From positions 3,100,001-3,164,000 of the forward strand of contig CBDHHE010000001.1 in assembly GCA_965263335.1 (NCBI GenBank): a stretch of DNA of 64,000 nucleotides, given 5' to 3'. Below are positions 1-9,028 of this stretch, piece after piece. This stretch comes from Thermohalobaculum sp965263335 (lineage in GTDB: Bacteria; Pseudomonadota; Alphaproteobacteria; Rhodobacterales; Rhodobacteraceae). A program made the translations under genes and the position numbers. The notes beneath the pieces are model-generated. The model searched no databases, was not told the DNA's origin, and worked only from the letters and a program-made list of their open reading frames with translations. The stretch's first letter is position 1. Every line of letters starts with the position of its first letter.

Positions 1-2
1 TT

Positions 3-251
3 TCGATGAAGCGCGAGTACGGTGCCGAAGTGCACCGGTTCCCAGACGAGTTGCTCGCCGAACTCTTCCAACTTGCCAGCAAGGCAATGTCCGACATCGG
101 AGCGTTCGACGAGCTCTCACAACGCACCCATACCAGCTACATGGCCTATCGCGACACAGTTGCGGAATATGCAGCCGTTAGCTCGTCAGCATATCTCGAG
201 GCCCGCAACTCCGCGCTGAACCTTGCCAAGGTATCGAAGTACGACGACTGA
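3..251 (+). CDS. TRAP transporter solute-binding protein (DctP family), C-terminal fragment
   Basis: The open frame enters from the left edge, so only about the last 82 residues are visible. The visible part (FPDELLAELFQLASKAM, then a helix ending in SAYLEARNSAL) resembles the helical C-terminus of periplasmic DctP-type proteins, which capture organic acids for tripartite TRAP importers. The stop lies 5 bases before the next start, so the two genes may be cotranscribed. The assignment rests on the C-terminal helix pattern alone; the ligand cannot be inferred. Confidence 0.6.
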   Translation, partial: SMKREYGAEVHRFPDELLAELFQLASKAMSDIGAFDELSQRTHTSYMAYRDTVAEYAAVSSSAYLEARNSALNLAKVSKYDD

Positions 252-256
252 TCCGG

Positions 257-883
257 ATGGCGCACAACAGGCCGAAGCGCACAAGCGACATCGCTTTCAC
301 AAGCGCCGTCAGAACTCAGCAAAGTCTGCGTGGCACGCGCGCTGTGATAGAACAGCAGATCGAACGCCAGGACTGGTCTCGAGAGATCACACCGGATTTG
401 GCCCGATTCATCGCTTCTCGGGACAGTGTGTTCTTCGGGACTGCCACCGCAAGCGGGCAACCCTATATCCAGCACCGCGGCGGACAGCCTGGCTTTCTGC
501 ACGTGCTCGGCGCCACGACGATCGCGTTTGCCGACCTCGAGGGAAACAAGCAGTACATTTCGCTTGGCAATCTTGCGGAAAACGACCGGGTTCATCTGTT
601 TCTGATCGACAACGCTCACCGGCAACGGATCAAGATCTGGGGCACGGCGCAGGTGATCGAGGGTGATGAGGCGCTCTCTCGGCAATTGCCGCATGACATA
701 TCGCCCGAGAGGAGCCGCGTGATCATGATCGAGGTCGACGCCTGGACTGCCAACTGCCCGAGCCACATCCCCGTGCTCTATGACGAACCCACGATCCGGC
801 AGGCAACAAGCCAGCTGACCCGCCGGATCGCGGAGCTCGAGGCCGAACTCGAAGAACTCCGGTCGTGGTTTGGCAAGCAATGA
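257..883 (+). CDS. Pyridoxamine 5'-phosphate oxidase-fold flavin-binding protein
   Basis: This 208-residue protein matches the FMN-binding split-barrel (PNPOx-like) family. After a helical lead (residues 1-50) comes FIASRDSVFFGTATASGQPY, then IQHRGGQPGFLHVLG, an ADLEGNKQY segment, and a conserved strand where the family contacts flavin phosphate. The C-terminus (residues 180-208) is a charged coiled coil, ELEAELEELRSW. Members often act as flavin- or F420-dependent oxidoreductases or as general stress proteins; the substrate is unknown. No signal peptide is seen, so it should be cytosolic. It follows the TRAP fragment by 5 bases. The ribosome binding site is weak. Confidence 0.75.
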   Translation: MAHNRPKRTSDIAFTSAVRTQQSLRGTRAVIEQQIERQDWSREITPDLARFIASRDSVFFGTATASGQPYIQHRGGQPGFLHVLGATTIAFADLEGNKQYISLGNLAENDRVHLFLIDNAHRQRIKIWGTAQVIEGDEALSRQLPHDISPERSRVIMIEVDAWTANCPSHIPVLYDEPTIRQATSQLTRRIAELEAELEELRSWFGKQ

Positions 884-970
884 AGGAACTTGGGTGACGC
901 CAACCACGTTGCAGCGCCGCGCCCTGGCTGATAGGGGGCGCAGGAAACCAGTAACAATACGAGCTATTGT

Positions 971-2287
971 ATGATCCCACGTTATGCCCGAACGGAGATG
1001 ACCACGGTCTGGTCACCCGAATCCAAGTTCCGCATCTGGTTCGAGATCGAAGCCCATGCTTGCGACGCACAGGCGGATCTGGGCGTCATTCCCAAGTCCG
1101 CGGCCGATGCGGTGTGGAAGGCACGGGACGTCAATTTCGACATCGAACGGATCGATGCCATCGAACGTGAGGTCAAGCACGATGTCATCGCGTTCCTGAC
1201 GCATCTGGCCGAGCATGTGGGGCCCGAAGCGCGCTTCGTCCATCAGGGCATGACCTCTTCCGATGTGCTCGACACCTGCTTCAATGTTCAGCTCGTGCGT
1301 GCGGCGGATATTCTGATCGACGATCTCGACGCACTGCTTGCCGCTCTCGAAAGCCGAGCGCACGAGCACAAGGACACTGTCTGCATCGGACGCAGCCACG
1401 GCATTCATGCCGAGCCGACGACGTTCGGTCTGAAGCTTGCACAGGCCCATGCGGAGATGGCACGCAACCGAGAACGGCTTGTGGCCGCCCGGATGGAGAT
1501 TGCCACTTGCGCCATTTCGGGCGCTGTCGGCACATTTGCGAACATCGATCCGGCGGTTGAGGCCCATGTCGCGAGCCAGATGGATCTCGAGCCCGAACCA
1601 GTCTCTACGCAGGTGATCCCGCGCGATCGGCATGCGATGTTTTTTTCGGTCCTTGGTGTGATCGCCTCATCGATCGAGCGGCTTGCAACCGAGATCAGGC
1701 ACCTGAGCCGCACCGAAGTGCTGGAAGCGGAGGAGTACTTCTCGCCCGGACAGAAGGGCTCATCCGCAATGCCACACAAGCGCAACCCGATCCTGACCGA
1801 GAACCTCACGGGGCTCGCCCGCATGGTCCGGTCGTACGCCCTGCCTGCGATGGAGAATGTGGCGCTGTGGCACGAACGGGACATCAGCCACTCGTCGGTC
1901 GAGCGGATGATCGGCCCGGATGCCACGATCACACTGGATTTCGCGCTCGCACGTCTCACAGGTGTGATCGAAAAACTGATCGTCTACCCGGAGCGCATGC
2001 AGGCCAATCTCGATCGGCTCGGCGGCCTCGTGCACTCGCAGCAGATCCTGCTTGCGCTCACACAGAAGGGGGTGAGCCGGGAGGAGAGCTACCAGCTGGT
2101 GCAGCGCAATGCCATGAAGGTGTGGGAAGCCGGCGCAGATTTTCTCACTGAGCTGCAGGCTGATCCGGACGTGACAGCGGCGCTGAGCCCAGATGAAGTC
2201 GAAGCATGCTTCGATCTCGCCACGCACCTGCGCCACGTCGACACGATCTTCGAACGGGTGTTCGGTGTACCCGAGCCGGATGCTTAG
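971..2287 (+). CDS. purB: Adenylosuccinate lyase
   Basis: PurB cleaves adenylosuccinate to AMP and fumarate, and SAICAR to AICAR and fumarate, in purine synthesis. The 438-residue length is normal for the family. The start (MIPRYARTEM, WSPESKFRIWFEIE) is typical of alphaproteobacterial PurB. The fumarase/aspartase-superfamily signature SSAMPHKRNP is intact near residue 265 and the catalytic-His region TSSDVLDTC is present near residue 95. The ATG at 971 fits the conserved N-terminus although no strong Shine-Dalgarno sequence precedes it. It appears monocistronic, with a hairpin after the stop. Confidence 0.96.
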   Translation: MIPRYARTEMTTVWSPESKFRIWFEIEAHACDAQADLGVIPKSAADAVWKARDVNFDIERIDAIEREVKHDVIAFLTHLAEHVGPEARFVHQGMTSSDVLDTCFNVQLVRAADILIDDLDALLAALESRAHEHKDTVCIGRSHGIHAEPTTFGLKLAQAHAEMARNRERLVAARMEIATCAISGAVGTFANIDPAVEAHVASQMDLEPEPVSTQVIPRDRHAMFFSVLGVIASSIERLATEIRHLSRTEVLEAEEYFSPGQKGSSAMPHKRNPILTENLTGLARMVRSYALPAMENVALWHERDISHSSVERMIGPDATITLDFALARLTGVIEKLIVYPERMQANLDRLGGLVHSQQILLALTQKGVSREESYQLVQRNAMKVWEAGADFLTELQADPDVTAALSPDEVEACFDLATHLRHVDTIFERVFGVPEPDA

Positions 2288-2301
2288 ATGTCGAAGGCAA
2301 C

Positions 2302-2341
2302 AGGGGCAGCCGATGAGAACCGGATGTCCCTCGGTGCCCCT
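2302..2341. terminator. Hairpin between convergent purB and RTX genes
   Basis: AGGGGCA pairs with TGCCCCT, and an adjoining CCGA pairs with TCGG. The element sits 14 bases after the purB stop and 8 bases beyond the end of the opposing RTX gene, where a bidirectional terminator is expected. No T-run follows on either strand, so strength as an intrinsic terminator is uncertain. Confidence 0.5.
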
Positions 2342-2348
2342 AAACCTA

Positions 2349-4265
2349 TCAACTGACGATGATGTCGTCGGTCAGTGCCGCGATGCTCGTTGAGGCCACG
2401 GTCAGCGTGTCGCCACCTCCGAAGTCGAATTGCACATCGTTGCCAATCTGATCAGCGAACAGCGCCAGCACCCCTGCCGCCGAAGTGACCGCACCGACAA
2501 GACCCGCATCGATCGACAATGTGTCGATGTTGTCTTCAAAGTCTTCGATGGTGTCCTCGTCGCCTCCGCTCGCGAAGATGAACCGATCAGCACCGGCCAT
2601 GCCGAACAGAGTGTCATCCCCCGCGCGGCCATTGATCATGTCATTGCCAGCCGCACCGAAAATTATGTTCTGTCGCGAGTCACCGAGCAGAACATCATTG
2701 TGCGCCGAGCCGAACAGGTTCTCGATCGAGACAAAGGTGTCGCCGGTCGCCTCGCCGGTATTGGTGTGTGAGAACTGCAAGTCGGCCCGCACTTTCTCCG
2801 CCGCCTGGCTATACTGCGCCCGGTCATCACCTGCGCCGCCAATGTGTCGATCGGCGCCAAGACCCCCGATCAAAAGATCGTCGCCGCCGCGGCCATTCAG
2901 AAGGTCATTGCCGTCAGCGCCCCGAATGATGTTGTCACCCACATCGCCCTGCAGCACGTCGTTGAAGTTTGAACCGAACAAGTTCTCGATCGAGAAGAAG
3001 GTGTCCCCTTCCGCCTCACCGTCAAAGGCCTCGGACGCTTCAAGATCGACACGCACGCGTGATGTGCCATGCAGGTAGATCGCCCAGTCGCTGCCATCAC
3101 CGCCGTGCAACGCATCGCCACCGCTGCGACCCGTGATCAGATCGTCTCCGTCTCCCCCAAGAATGACGTTGTCCGAAGCGTTGCCCAGCAAAGTGTCGTC
3201 GAACGCAGAGCCGAGCAAGTTCTCGACCGAGATGTAGACGTCACCTGCCGCCTCGCCGGTGTTGGTGCCGGAAGCGCCGAGGTCCGCGCGCAGACCCCCT
3301 GCCGCCCCGCTGTACTGGGCGCGGTCCATGCCGTCGCCACCGTTCAGAATGTCACCGCCAAGCCCGCCAAGCAGCTGGTCATTGCCGTCTCCCCCGAGCA
3401 AGGTGTCTTTGCCGCCCCTGCCCACAAGGAAGTCGTTCCCGTCAGATCCAAAGATCAGATTGCGCCCGCCATTGCCGAGAAGCACATCGTCGTGCGCCGA
3501 GCCATGCAGGTTCTCGATCGACTCATAGCTGTCGCCTGCCGCCTCGCCGGTATTGGTGCCAGCTGCCTGAAGGTCGGCTCGAAGACCCGAGGCAGCTTGA
3601 CTGTACTGCGCACGGTCACTGCCGTTGCCGCCGACCAGCCTGTCACCGCCAAGACCTCCCAACAGGATGTCATCGCCGTCGAGCCCGATCAGCGCGTCCT
3701 CGCCTGCACGCCCGAACAGAACGTCGTCGCCGGCGCGCGCCAGGAGAGTGTCCCTGCCCGCTGTGCCGTTCAGCGTGTCGTCCTGCGCCGTACCGGTGAT
3801 CGTGCGCCCCGGGACCGGTGGCAGGTTGTCGAAGCGGAGCGTGCCGGCCCAGAAAAGCTCTTCCCGCGGACCTGAAGGCGGATCGCCGTTCTCACGGGTG
3901 AAGAATCCGTCGACCTCAGCCTCAAAAACCTGACCGTTCACCGAGATGAAGTCCACCATCAGGTTGACGTCCACGCCATCAAAGATGATGTCGTTCAGAA
4001 AGACGATCTCGACACTCTCCACCGGCCCGTCGACCGAGAAAGTGTAATCCTGAAACAGACTGTCATCCGAAAGGTCGAATCCTGGCGTCAGCTTCGGCGA
4101 AACAATGTTCCGCACGCCCAGGAATTTGCCGTCGGCAAAGACTTCGAATGTGGGTGGCTCTGCAATCGCGCCGTTACCACCTGCGCGCACTTCTAGGAAT
4201 GCCATGGTGTTATGCCCCCAACCTTGCATGGAGAAGCAAGTCCTCCCGGTAAACTCTTTAACCAT
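2349..4265 (-). CDS. RTX calcium-binding protein with N-terminal carbohydrate-binding-like domain
   Basis: This 638-residue acidic protein has two parts. Residues 21-120 form a beta-rich domain (LEVRAGG, FEVFADGKFLG, ...VEIVFLNDII) resembling the Ca-dependent xylan-binding CBM domain often attached to marine RTX proteins. From residue 155 on there are many GGxGxDxL nonapeptides in four larger modules of about 90 residues; most contain DRAQYS, a RADL strand, TNTGEA.GD and S(I/V)ENL.GS. The C-terminus (ADRFIFASGGDEDTIEDF) looks like the capping region that precedes a type I secretion signal. No Sec signal is present, so export by a type I ABC system is expected; none is encoded here. The ATG at 4265 has GAGG seven bases upstream; ATGs at 4229 and 4205 are alternatives. 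Confidence 0.85.
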   Translation of the reverse strand: MVKEFTGRTCFSMQGWGHNTMAFLEVRAGGNGAIAEPPTFEVFADGKFLGVRNIVSPKLTPGFDLSDDSLFQDYTFSVDGPVESVEIVFLNDIIFDGVDVNLMVDFISVNGQVFEAEVDGFFTRENGDPPSGPREELFWAGTLRFDNLPPVPGRTITGTAQDDTLNGTAGRDTLLARAGDDVLFGRAGEDALIGLDGDDILLGGLGGDRLVGGNGSDRAQYSQAASGLRADLQAAGTNTGEAAGDSYESIENLHGSAHDDVLLGNGGRNLIFGSDGNDFLVGRGGKDTLLGGDGNDQLLGGLGGDILNGGDGMDRAQYSGAAGGLRADLGASGTNTGEAAGDVYISVENLLGSAFDDTLLGNASDNVILGGDGDDLITGRSGGDALHGGDGSDWAIYLHGTSRVRVDLEASEAFDGEAEGDTFFSIENLFGSNFNDVLQGDVGDNIIRGADGNDLLNGRGGDDLLIGGLGADRHIGGAGDDRAQYSQAAEKVRADLQFSHTNTGEATGDTFVSIENLFGSAHNDVLLGDSRQNIIFGAAGNDMINGRAGDDTLFGMAGADRFIFASGGDEDTIEDFEDNIDTLSIDAGLVGAVTSAAGVLALFADQIGNDVQFDFGGGDTLTVASTSIAALTDDIIVS

Positions 4266-4393
4266 AACAAAGCCTCAGATTGAAGCTTGTTGCGATCAAT
4301 TATTTTGTGAACAGATTTTTCAACATGCTCGGGTCGCGCGTGAGCGGCGGACTGGAGCGCACAACTTCAGGCTGCGGGTGCGGTTGCGTCGGC

Positions 4394-5209
4394 CTAGGCC
4401 GGATACTCCAACACCAGCCCGTCATAGGCCGGGTGAACCTGGGGCGGCGTTTCGGAGTCCAGCACCGCGTGGTCAAGATCGATGTGGAGGTTTGTGAGGT
4501 AGGCACGCGGTGATTTCGCGCGGTCTATCCACTGGAGGGCGACTTCCACATTGACGTGGCTCACATGAGGTCGATAGCGCAATGCATCGAGAATCCAGCA
4601 CTGAGCGCCCTCCAGCATCTCCCACGCGGCATCACTCATCTCTGAGATATCGGGCGTGTAGACCAATGGTCCGATCCGGAAGCCAAGTGCAGAGATTTCA
4701 CCATGAGGCACCTCGAAGGGATGGCATGTCACTGGGCCGCCTGCACCGTCGATGGTGACCGGGCCTTCGATGATGTGCCTGTCCATGATGGGAGGGTAGC
4801 TCGAGCCTTCGGGTGTCTCGAAAACATACCCGAAGCGCTGGTTCACGGTGGCCGCGGTGGCTTCGTTCATCCACACCGGCAATCGCGCGCGCCGGTTAAA
4901 GACAACCATGCGCAGATCGTCGATGCCATGCACGTGGTCCGCGTGGTCATGGGTGAGGATGAGCCCGTCCAACCACCCCGTTTGCGCTTCGATGAGTTGT
5001 TCTCGCAGGTCCGGTCCGGCATCCATCAGGACCGAGGTCCGAGCGCCATCCGGCCTGACACGCTGAATCAGCAGAGCGCAGCGCCGCCGGCGGTTCTTCG
5101 GATTGTTCGGATCACAAGCCCCCCAGTTGGGACCGTCAACGCCAATACGCGGCACGCCTCCCGAAGAGCCGCAGCCAAGCACAGTTATGCGCAGCACATC
5201 ACCGCTCAT
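4394..5209 (-). CDS. MBL-fold metallo-hydrolase (PhnP/RNase Z-like)
   Basis: This 271-residue protein begins with the LGCGSSGGVPRIG motif typical of the MBL subfamily that includes PhnP phosphodiesterase and tRNase Z-like enzymes. The dinuclear metal signature THDHADHVHG follows near residue 85, with later ligands in HGEISALG, a YTPDIS segment and NVEVAL. Such enzymes hydrolyse phosphodiesters; the natural substrate of this tatD-linked subgroup is unknown. Its start overlaps the tatD stop by 4 bases (ATGA), so the genes are translationally coupled. It is cytosolic, as no signal is present. Confidence 0.85.
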   Translation of the reverse strand: MSGDVLRITVLGCGSSGGVPRIGVDGPNWGACDPNNPKNRRRRCALLIQRVRPDGARTSVLMDAGPDLREQLIEAQTGWLDGLILTHDHADHVHGIDDLRMVVFNRRARLPVWMNEATAATVNQRFGYVFETPEGSSYPPIMDRHIIEGPVTIDGAGGPVTCHPFEVPHGEISALGFRIGPLVYTPDISEMSDAAWEMLEGAQCWILDALRYRPHVSHVNVEVALQWIDRAKSPRAYLTNLHIDLDHAVLDSETPPQVHPAYDGLVLEYPA

Positions 5210-6009
5210 GTGATGGCCTTGGCAAACAACCTGTCGAAATTCCGCGTGGTGGCCGCGCGAAACTGCGCCTCATCCAAACCAAACACCTCGGCGCCCGCGC
5301 GGGCTGTGAAGGCGACATAGGCAGGTTCGCAGCGCCTGCCCCTGTGAGGCGGTGGCGCGAGGTATGGGCTATCGGTTTCCACGAGAACCCGATCGAGCGG
5401 TGCCTTGGCAAAGATGTCCCGCAGCGCGTGTGACTTCGGGAACGCCGCAATTCCGGACATCGAAAGATAGAAACCGAGGTTCAGCGCCGCCTCGGCCAAT
5501 TCGGGACCGGATGAAAAGCAGTGCATAACGCACCTGTACGCGCCGGCCTTGTGTTCTTCTTCGAGTATCCGGATCATATCCTCGTCTGCATCCCGCGAAT
5601 GGATGATCAGCGGCAATCCGGTGCGACGCGACGCCTCTATGTGGACGCGCAGGCTTTCTTCCTGCAGAGATGCACTCTCGGAGGTGTAGTGATAGTCCAG
5701 ACCCGTCTCGCCGATACCAACAAATTTCGGATGGGCCGCGAGCACGGTCAATTCCTCGACACGCACCAGCGGCTCCTCCGCCACATGCATGGGATGTGTG
5801 CCCGCGGCATAGTAGACCCCCGAGAACCGTTCGGCGATCACACGAACTGCCCGCTCGTTGCGCAGTCTGGTGCAAATCGTCACCATGCGCGTGACGCCGG
5901 CATCGCGCGCCCTGGACACGACCTCGGGCAGGTCTTCGGCCAAGTTCGGGAAGTCGAGGTGACAATGGCTGTCAACCAGAGCAGGCAGTGTGGATGTCGG
6001 TTCCGTCAT
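5206..6009 (-). CDS. tatD: TatD family metal-dependent DNase
   Basis: The 267-residue TIM-barrel hydrolase carries the TatD signature VDSHCHLDFP at its start, GETGLDYHY near residue 95, a PLIIHSRDADEDM segment, CVMHCFSS, and the C-terminal VLVETDSPYLAP. These supply the metal ligands of the family, which shows 3'-5' exonuclease/DNase activity. The ATG at 6009 (MTEPTSTLPAL) was chosen because the preceding in-frame 39 codons are low-complexity and unlike the family. The gene lies between holB and an MBL hydrolase, a common arrangement. Confidence 0.93.
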   Translation of the reverse strand: MTEPTSTLPALVDSHCHLDFPNLAEDLPEVVSRARDAGVTRMVTICTRLRNERAVRVIAERFSGVYYAAGTHPMHVAEEPLVRVEELTVLAAHPKFVGIGETGLDYHYTSESASLQEESLRVHIEASRRTGLPLIIHSRDADEDMIRILEEEHKAGAYRCVMHCFSSGPELAEAALNLGFYLSMSGIAAFPKSHALRDIFAKAPLDRVLVETDSPYLAPPPHRGRRCEPAYVAFTARAGAEVFGLDEAQFRAATTRNFDRLFAKAIT

Positions 6010-6046
6010 GCGTGAGACACTTGGGCATTGGGCAGAAAAAGACCAC

Positions 6047-7183
6047 TTAAGCTGCCTCAGGATTGACACGTGCCAGCATGGCGTCGAGTTCGAGCATGAT
6101 ATCGATGATCGTCTGGCCGGGGTCAAGATTCACGGCGAGTGCCGTACGGGATGTGTTCGAGATGCGCGATGCTGTTTCCGCCCATTGCGCCGCCATCCGG
6201 GGATCGTGTGCCACCTTTGATGCGAGTGCCGCTTCGCCTTCAAGCGCTTCGGGGCGACCGGCTCCTGCGGACGCGAGCGCCATCCGGCTTGCAAGCAGAC
6301 AGACCAGCTCCATCGCCAGCCGATAGCGCGCCTCGGCGTCTCTTCCGGTACATTGCGATGCCAGTGCTCCCATGCCGGTACGATCAACCGAGCGCCCGTC
6401 AGCACACATTTCGACAAGACGGCGATACATGTCGACACCGTCCTCCGCCTCGAGGCGCAGAGCCGCACCGACAGAGCCGCCTGCCAATTCCGCAAGGTTG
6501 CCGTCGACACTCAGATCGACGCCGGCCTGCGCGAGAGCCGCTCGAACGTCCCCATCCGACAGCGGCTCGAGGTCAAGCGCTCGGCAGCGAGAACGTACAG
6601 TGGGCAGAAGGCGCGCCGGTGCGTGACAGACCAGCAGGAAAAGCACCCGCTGGGGTGGTTCTTCCAGGAATTTGAGCAGGGCGTTGGCCGATGACGGGTT
6701 CATGTCGTCAACGGCATCGATCAGCACGACCCGCCAGCCTCCATCGGCCGCTGACAACGTCAGAAAGCGCCGCATCTCCCGGACATCATCAATCGCGATC
6801 TGAGAGCGCATTCGCCCGGTTGCGGGATTGGCAGACCGCCGCAACACGAAGAGGCACGGCTCGGAACCTGCCTGGATACGCATGTCGACCGGGCACTCAG
6901 GCGGCACATCCAAGGTTGTTGGAATTGCCGGACCATCACCAAACAGTCCCGATCCGGCACGATCGGAGAACGCGATCACGGTCCTTGCGATCCGGTATGC
7001 CAACGTGGCCTTGCCGATACCGGGCATGCCGCGAAGCAACCACGCATGATGCAGCCGACCGCCGTGCCAGCTTGCGAGAAACGTGCGCTCCGCGTCTTCC
7101 TGCCCGATCAGCCGGCGCGTCTCGCGCGGGTGCGGCGCACCGGCGACACGGTCTGGTTCGAGAGGCGGGTCAACTTCTGCCAT
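6047..7183 (-). CDS. holB: DNA polymerase III subunit delta prime
   Basis: This AAA+ clamp-loader subunit of 378 residues has a HAWLLRGMPGIGKATLAYRIA P-loop-like segment, the helix EDAERTFLASW, and the sensor region DAVDDMNPSSANALLKFLEEPP typical of delta prime. SRCRALDLEPL follows. It loads the sliding clamp at the replication fork. The ATG at 7183 (MAEVDPPLEPD) fits the family; the longer frame begins inside tmk. Its start overlaps the end of tmk by 14 bases, in keeping with the usual tmk-holB coupling. Confidence 0.92.
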   Translation of the reverse strand: MAEVDPPLEPDRVAGAPHPRETRRLIGQEDAERTFLASWHGGRLHHAWLLRGMPGIGKATLAYRIARTVIAFSDRAGSGLFGDGPAIPTTLDVPPECPVDMRIQAGSEPCLFVLRRSANPATGRMRSQIAIDDVREMRRFLTLSAADGGWRVVLIDAVDDMNPSSANALLKFLEEPPQRVLFLLVCHAPARLLPTVRSRCRALDLEPLSDGDVRAALAQAGVDLSVDGNLAELAGGSVGAALRLEAEDGVDMYRRLVEMCADGRSVDRTGMGALASQCTGRDAEARYRLAMELVCLLASRMALASAGAGRPEALEGEAALASKVAHDPRMAAQWAETASRISNTSRTALAVNLDPGQTIIDIMLELDAMLARVNPEAA

Positions 7184-7817
7184 CGACTGTCCCGAGTGCG
7201 CGCGCCACCCTTTGCCAAACCTGTTCTTCGATCTGATCAGGTGAGGCAGCCGCATCGATCACGGTGCACCGATCTGGGTCTGCATCTGCGATTTCGAGGA
7301 ACCGGCCACGCAAGGCGCTCTGAAAAGCAACCCCGCGCTGTTCGAACCGGTCTTCCACCACGTCTTCGTCGTGGTGGTTGCCGCGGGCTGACGTGCGTTC
7401 AAGGCCCGCGGCCGGATCCAGATCGAAGATCAGCGTAAGATCAGGATCGCACTTGATGAGCGCGCTGTGAAGCAGGTCAACAATCCCGCGCAGCTCTCCA
7501 TCACCCTGATAGGCGCGCGTCGAGTCAACATAGCGGTCGCATACCACGGCATCACCTCGTTGAAGAGCCGGGGATATCACCCGCTCGACATGGTCCCGGC
7601 GTGCCGCCGTGAACAGCAGGATCTCTGCTTCCGGCGACCATCTTCCCGGTGGACCCTCCACCAACAGACGACGAACTTCCTCAGCCCCCGGCGCTCCGCC
7701 TGGCTCACGGGTTGCAACCACCGTTTGGCCAGCAGCTTCAAGCCGGGCGCACAGGCGCCTCGCCTGGGTCGACTTCCCAGCACCGTCAATCCCTTCCAGG
7801 GTAATGAAGAGCCCCAT
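7170..7817 (-). CDS. tmk: Thymidylate kinase
   Basis: The 215-residue enzyme phosphorylates dTMP to dTDP. It starts with FITLEGIDGAGKSTQARRL, the P-loop of thymidylate kinases. The DR(Y/H) motif is present in VVCDRYVDSTRAYQG, and TREPGGAPGAEEVR is the conserved dTMP-binding region. Length is normal. It is followed by overlapping holB and preceded, 29 bases away, by the end of a D,D-carboxypeptidase gene on the same strand, so the block is probably one operon. Confidence 0.95.
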   Translation of the reverse strand: MGLFITLEGIDGAGKSTQARRLCARLEAAGQTVVATREPGGAPGAEEVRRLLVEGPPGRWSPEAEILLFTAARRDHVERVISPALQRGDAVVCDRYVDSTRAYQGDGELRGIVDLLHSALIKCDPDLTLIFDLDPAAGLERTSARGNHHDEDVVEDRFEQRGVAFQSALRGRFLEIADADPDRCTVIDAAASPDQIEEQVWQRVARALGTVDGRS

Positions 7818-7846
7818 GGTCTGCCCTGGCCTGCGTCCGGCGCGCT

Positions 7847-9001
7847 CTAGCTCACGCCTGCGGCAACGAGTGCCTTGTGCAGCAAAAGCTCCGCGGCAGC
7901 TTGTACGCGAACAAGAAAGCCACCTTCACCGACGGACTCGGCCGCCTGAAGCTCTATTCTGACCGGCGGCAGGTCAGCCACGCGAACCACGAGATGTCCG
8001 AGCACCGCACCCGCCTCGATCGGCGCAGGCACCGGTCCCTTGTATTCAACTGATGCACGCGCTTCGTCCAACTTGCCAAACGGTGCAGTCGCAATCACGT
8101 CACGTGAAGGCGTCAGCGGCACCACTGGTGCGGTTCCGATCCACACCGGGGCATCCGTGATGGTTTCGCCGGCAGTGAACAACTTGCGCGTCTCGAACGC
8201 CCGGAACGCCCAGTTGATCAGCCGTTCTGCCTCCTGCTTGCGACTGCCAGGTCCATCCAGTCCGGTGATCACCAGCACGACCCGCCGCTCCCCACGGCGC
8301 GCCGAGGCAACGAGGCCGTAGCCAGCCTCTTCGGTATGCCCTGTTTTCAATCCATCCGCGCCGATACCCAGACCCAGCACTGGGTTGCGGTTCTGCTGCG
8401 TGACATCGTCCCAAGTAAACTCGGTCTCGGCAAACATCGGATAGTGTTCCGGGAACTGTGCAATGAGACGCTGCGCCAATATTGCCAGATCGCGTGCGCT
8501 CATTCGATGGTCTGGGTGCGGCCACCCCGTCGCATTTGCAAAGGTGGAGTTCGACATGCCGAGTTCCGCAGCCCGTTCGTTCATGAGAGCGGCGAACGCT
8601 TCTTCAGTGCCGGTCATGGCCTCCGCCAACGCGACGGCAGCGTCATTGCCCGATTGAACGATCACACCTCGCAACAAATCCTGGATACTGACGAGCCCGC
8701 CCTCACGAAGGAACATGCGCGAGCCACCCATCTTCGAGGCGCGCGTCGAGGTTCTGAATTCATCCTCGAGCGAGAGCATGCCGCTCTCCAGCGCTTCGAA
8801 CACCATGTTGAGCGTCATCAGCTTGGACATAGACGCAGGCGGATCCGGTCGATCAGCATCCTTTTCGAACAGCACTGCACCCGATGTCACATCAACAACA
8901 ATTGCGGTGCGGGCGGGCGTGTCTTGAGCCATCGCCATCGAACACAGCCAAACCTGCACCATCAGTGCGGCGCTTAGCAGTCGCATCAGCGTGCGGAACA
9001 T
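7847..9001 (-). CDS. D-alanyl-D-alanine carboxypeptidase (penicillin-binding protein 5/6 family)
   Basis: This 384-residue serine peptidase trims the terminal D-Ala of peptidoglycan pentapeptides in the periplasm. A hydrophobic signal peptide ends near residue 25 (CSMAMAQDTPA). All three active-site motifs are intact: SMSK (Ser57-Lys60), SGN in IVQSGNDAAVA, and KTG in DGLKTGHTEEAG. The C-terminal beta domain and a final helix resembling a membrane anchor (AAAELLLHKALVAAG) are present. It sits downstream of a SPOR lipoprotein gene and upstream of tmk, a layout seen in Rhodobacterales. Confidence 0.93.
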   Translation of the reverse strand: MFRTLMRLLSAALMVQVWLCSMAMAQDTPARTAIVVDVTSGAVLFEKDADRPDPPASMSKLMTLNMVFEALESGMLSLEDEFRTSTRASKMGGSRMFLREGGLVSIQDLLRGVIVQSGNDAAVALAEAMTGTEEAFAALMNERAAELGMSNSTFANATGWPHPDHRMSARDLAILAQRLIAQFPEHYPMFAETEFTWDDVTQQNRNPVLGLGIGADGLKTGHTEEAGYGLVASARRGERRVVLVITGLDGPGSRKQEAERLINWAFRAFETRKLFTAGETITDAPVWIGTAPVVPLTPSRDVIATAPFGKLDEARASVEYKGPVPAPIEAGAVLGHLVVRVADLPPVRIELQAAESVGEGGFLVRVQAAAELLLHKALVAAGVS

Positions 9002-9028
9002 CGGAAACTCCTCTTGTGAGGTGGGGCG

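Noticed and set aside
146..907. 253-codon minus-strand open frame
   Set aside because: Antisense to the PNPOx-like protein, which has clear family motifs.
2349..4265. CRISPR-like repetitiveness
   Set aside because: The repetition encodes RTX nonapeptides and is in frame; there are no constant direct repeats with unique spacers. No CRISPR array was seen elsewhere in the window.
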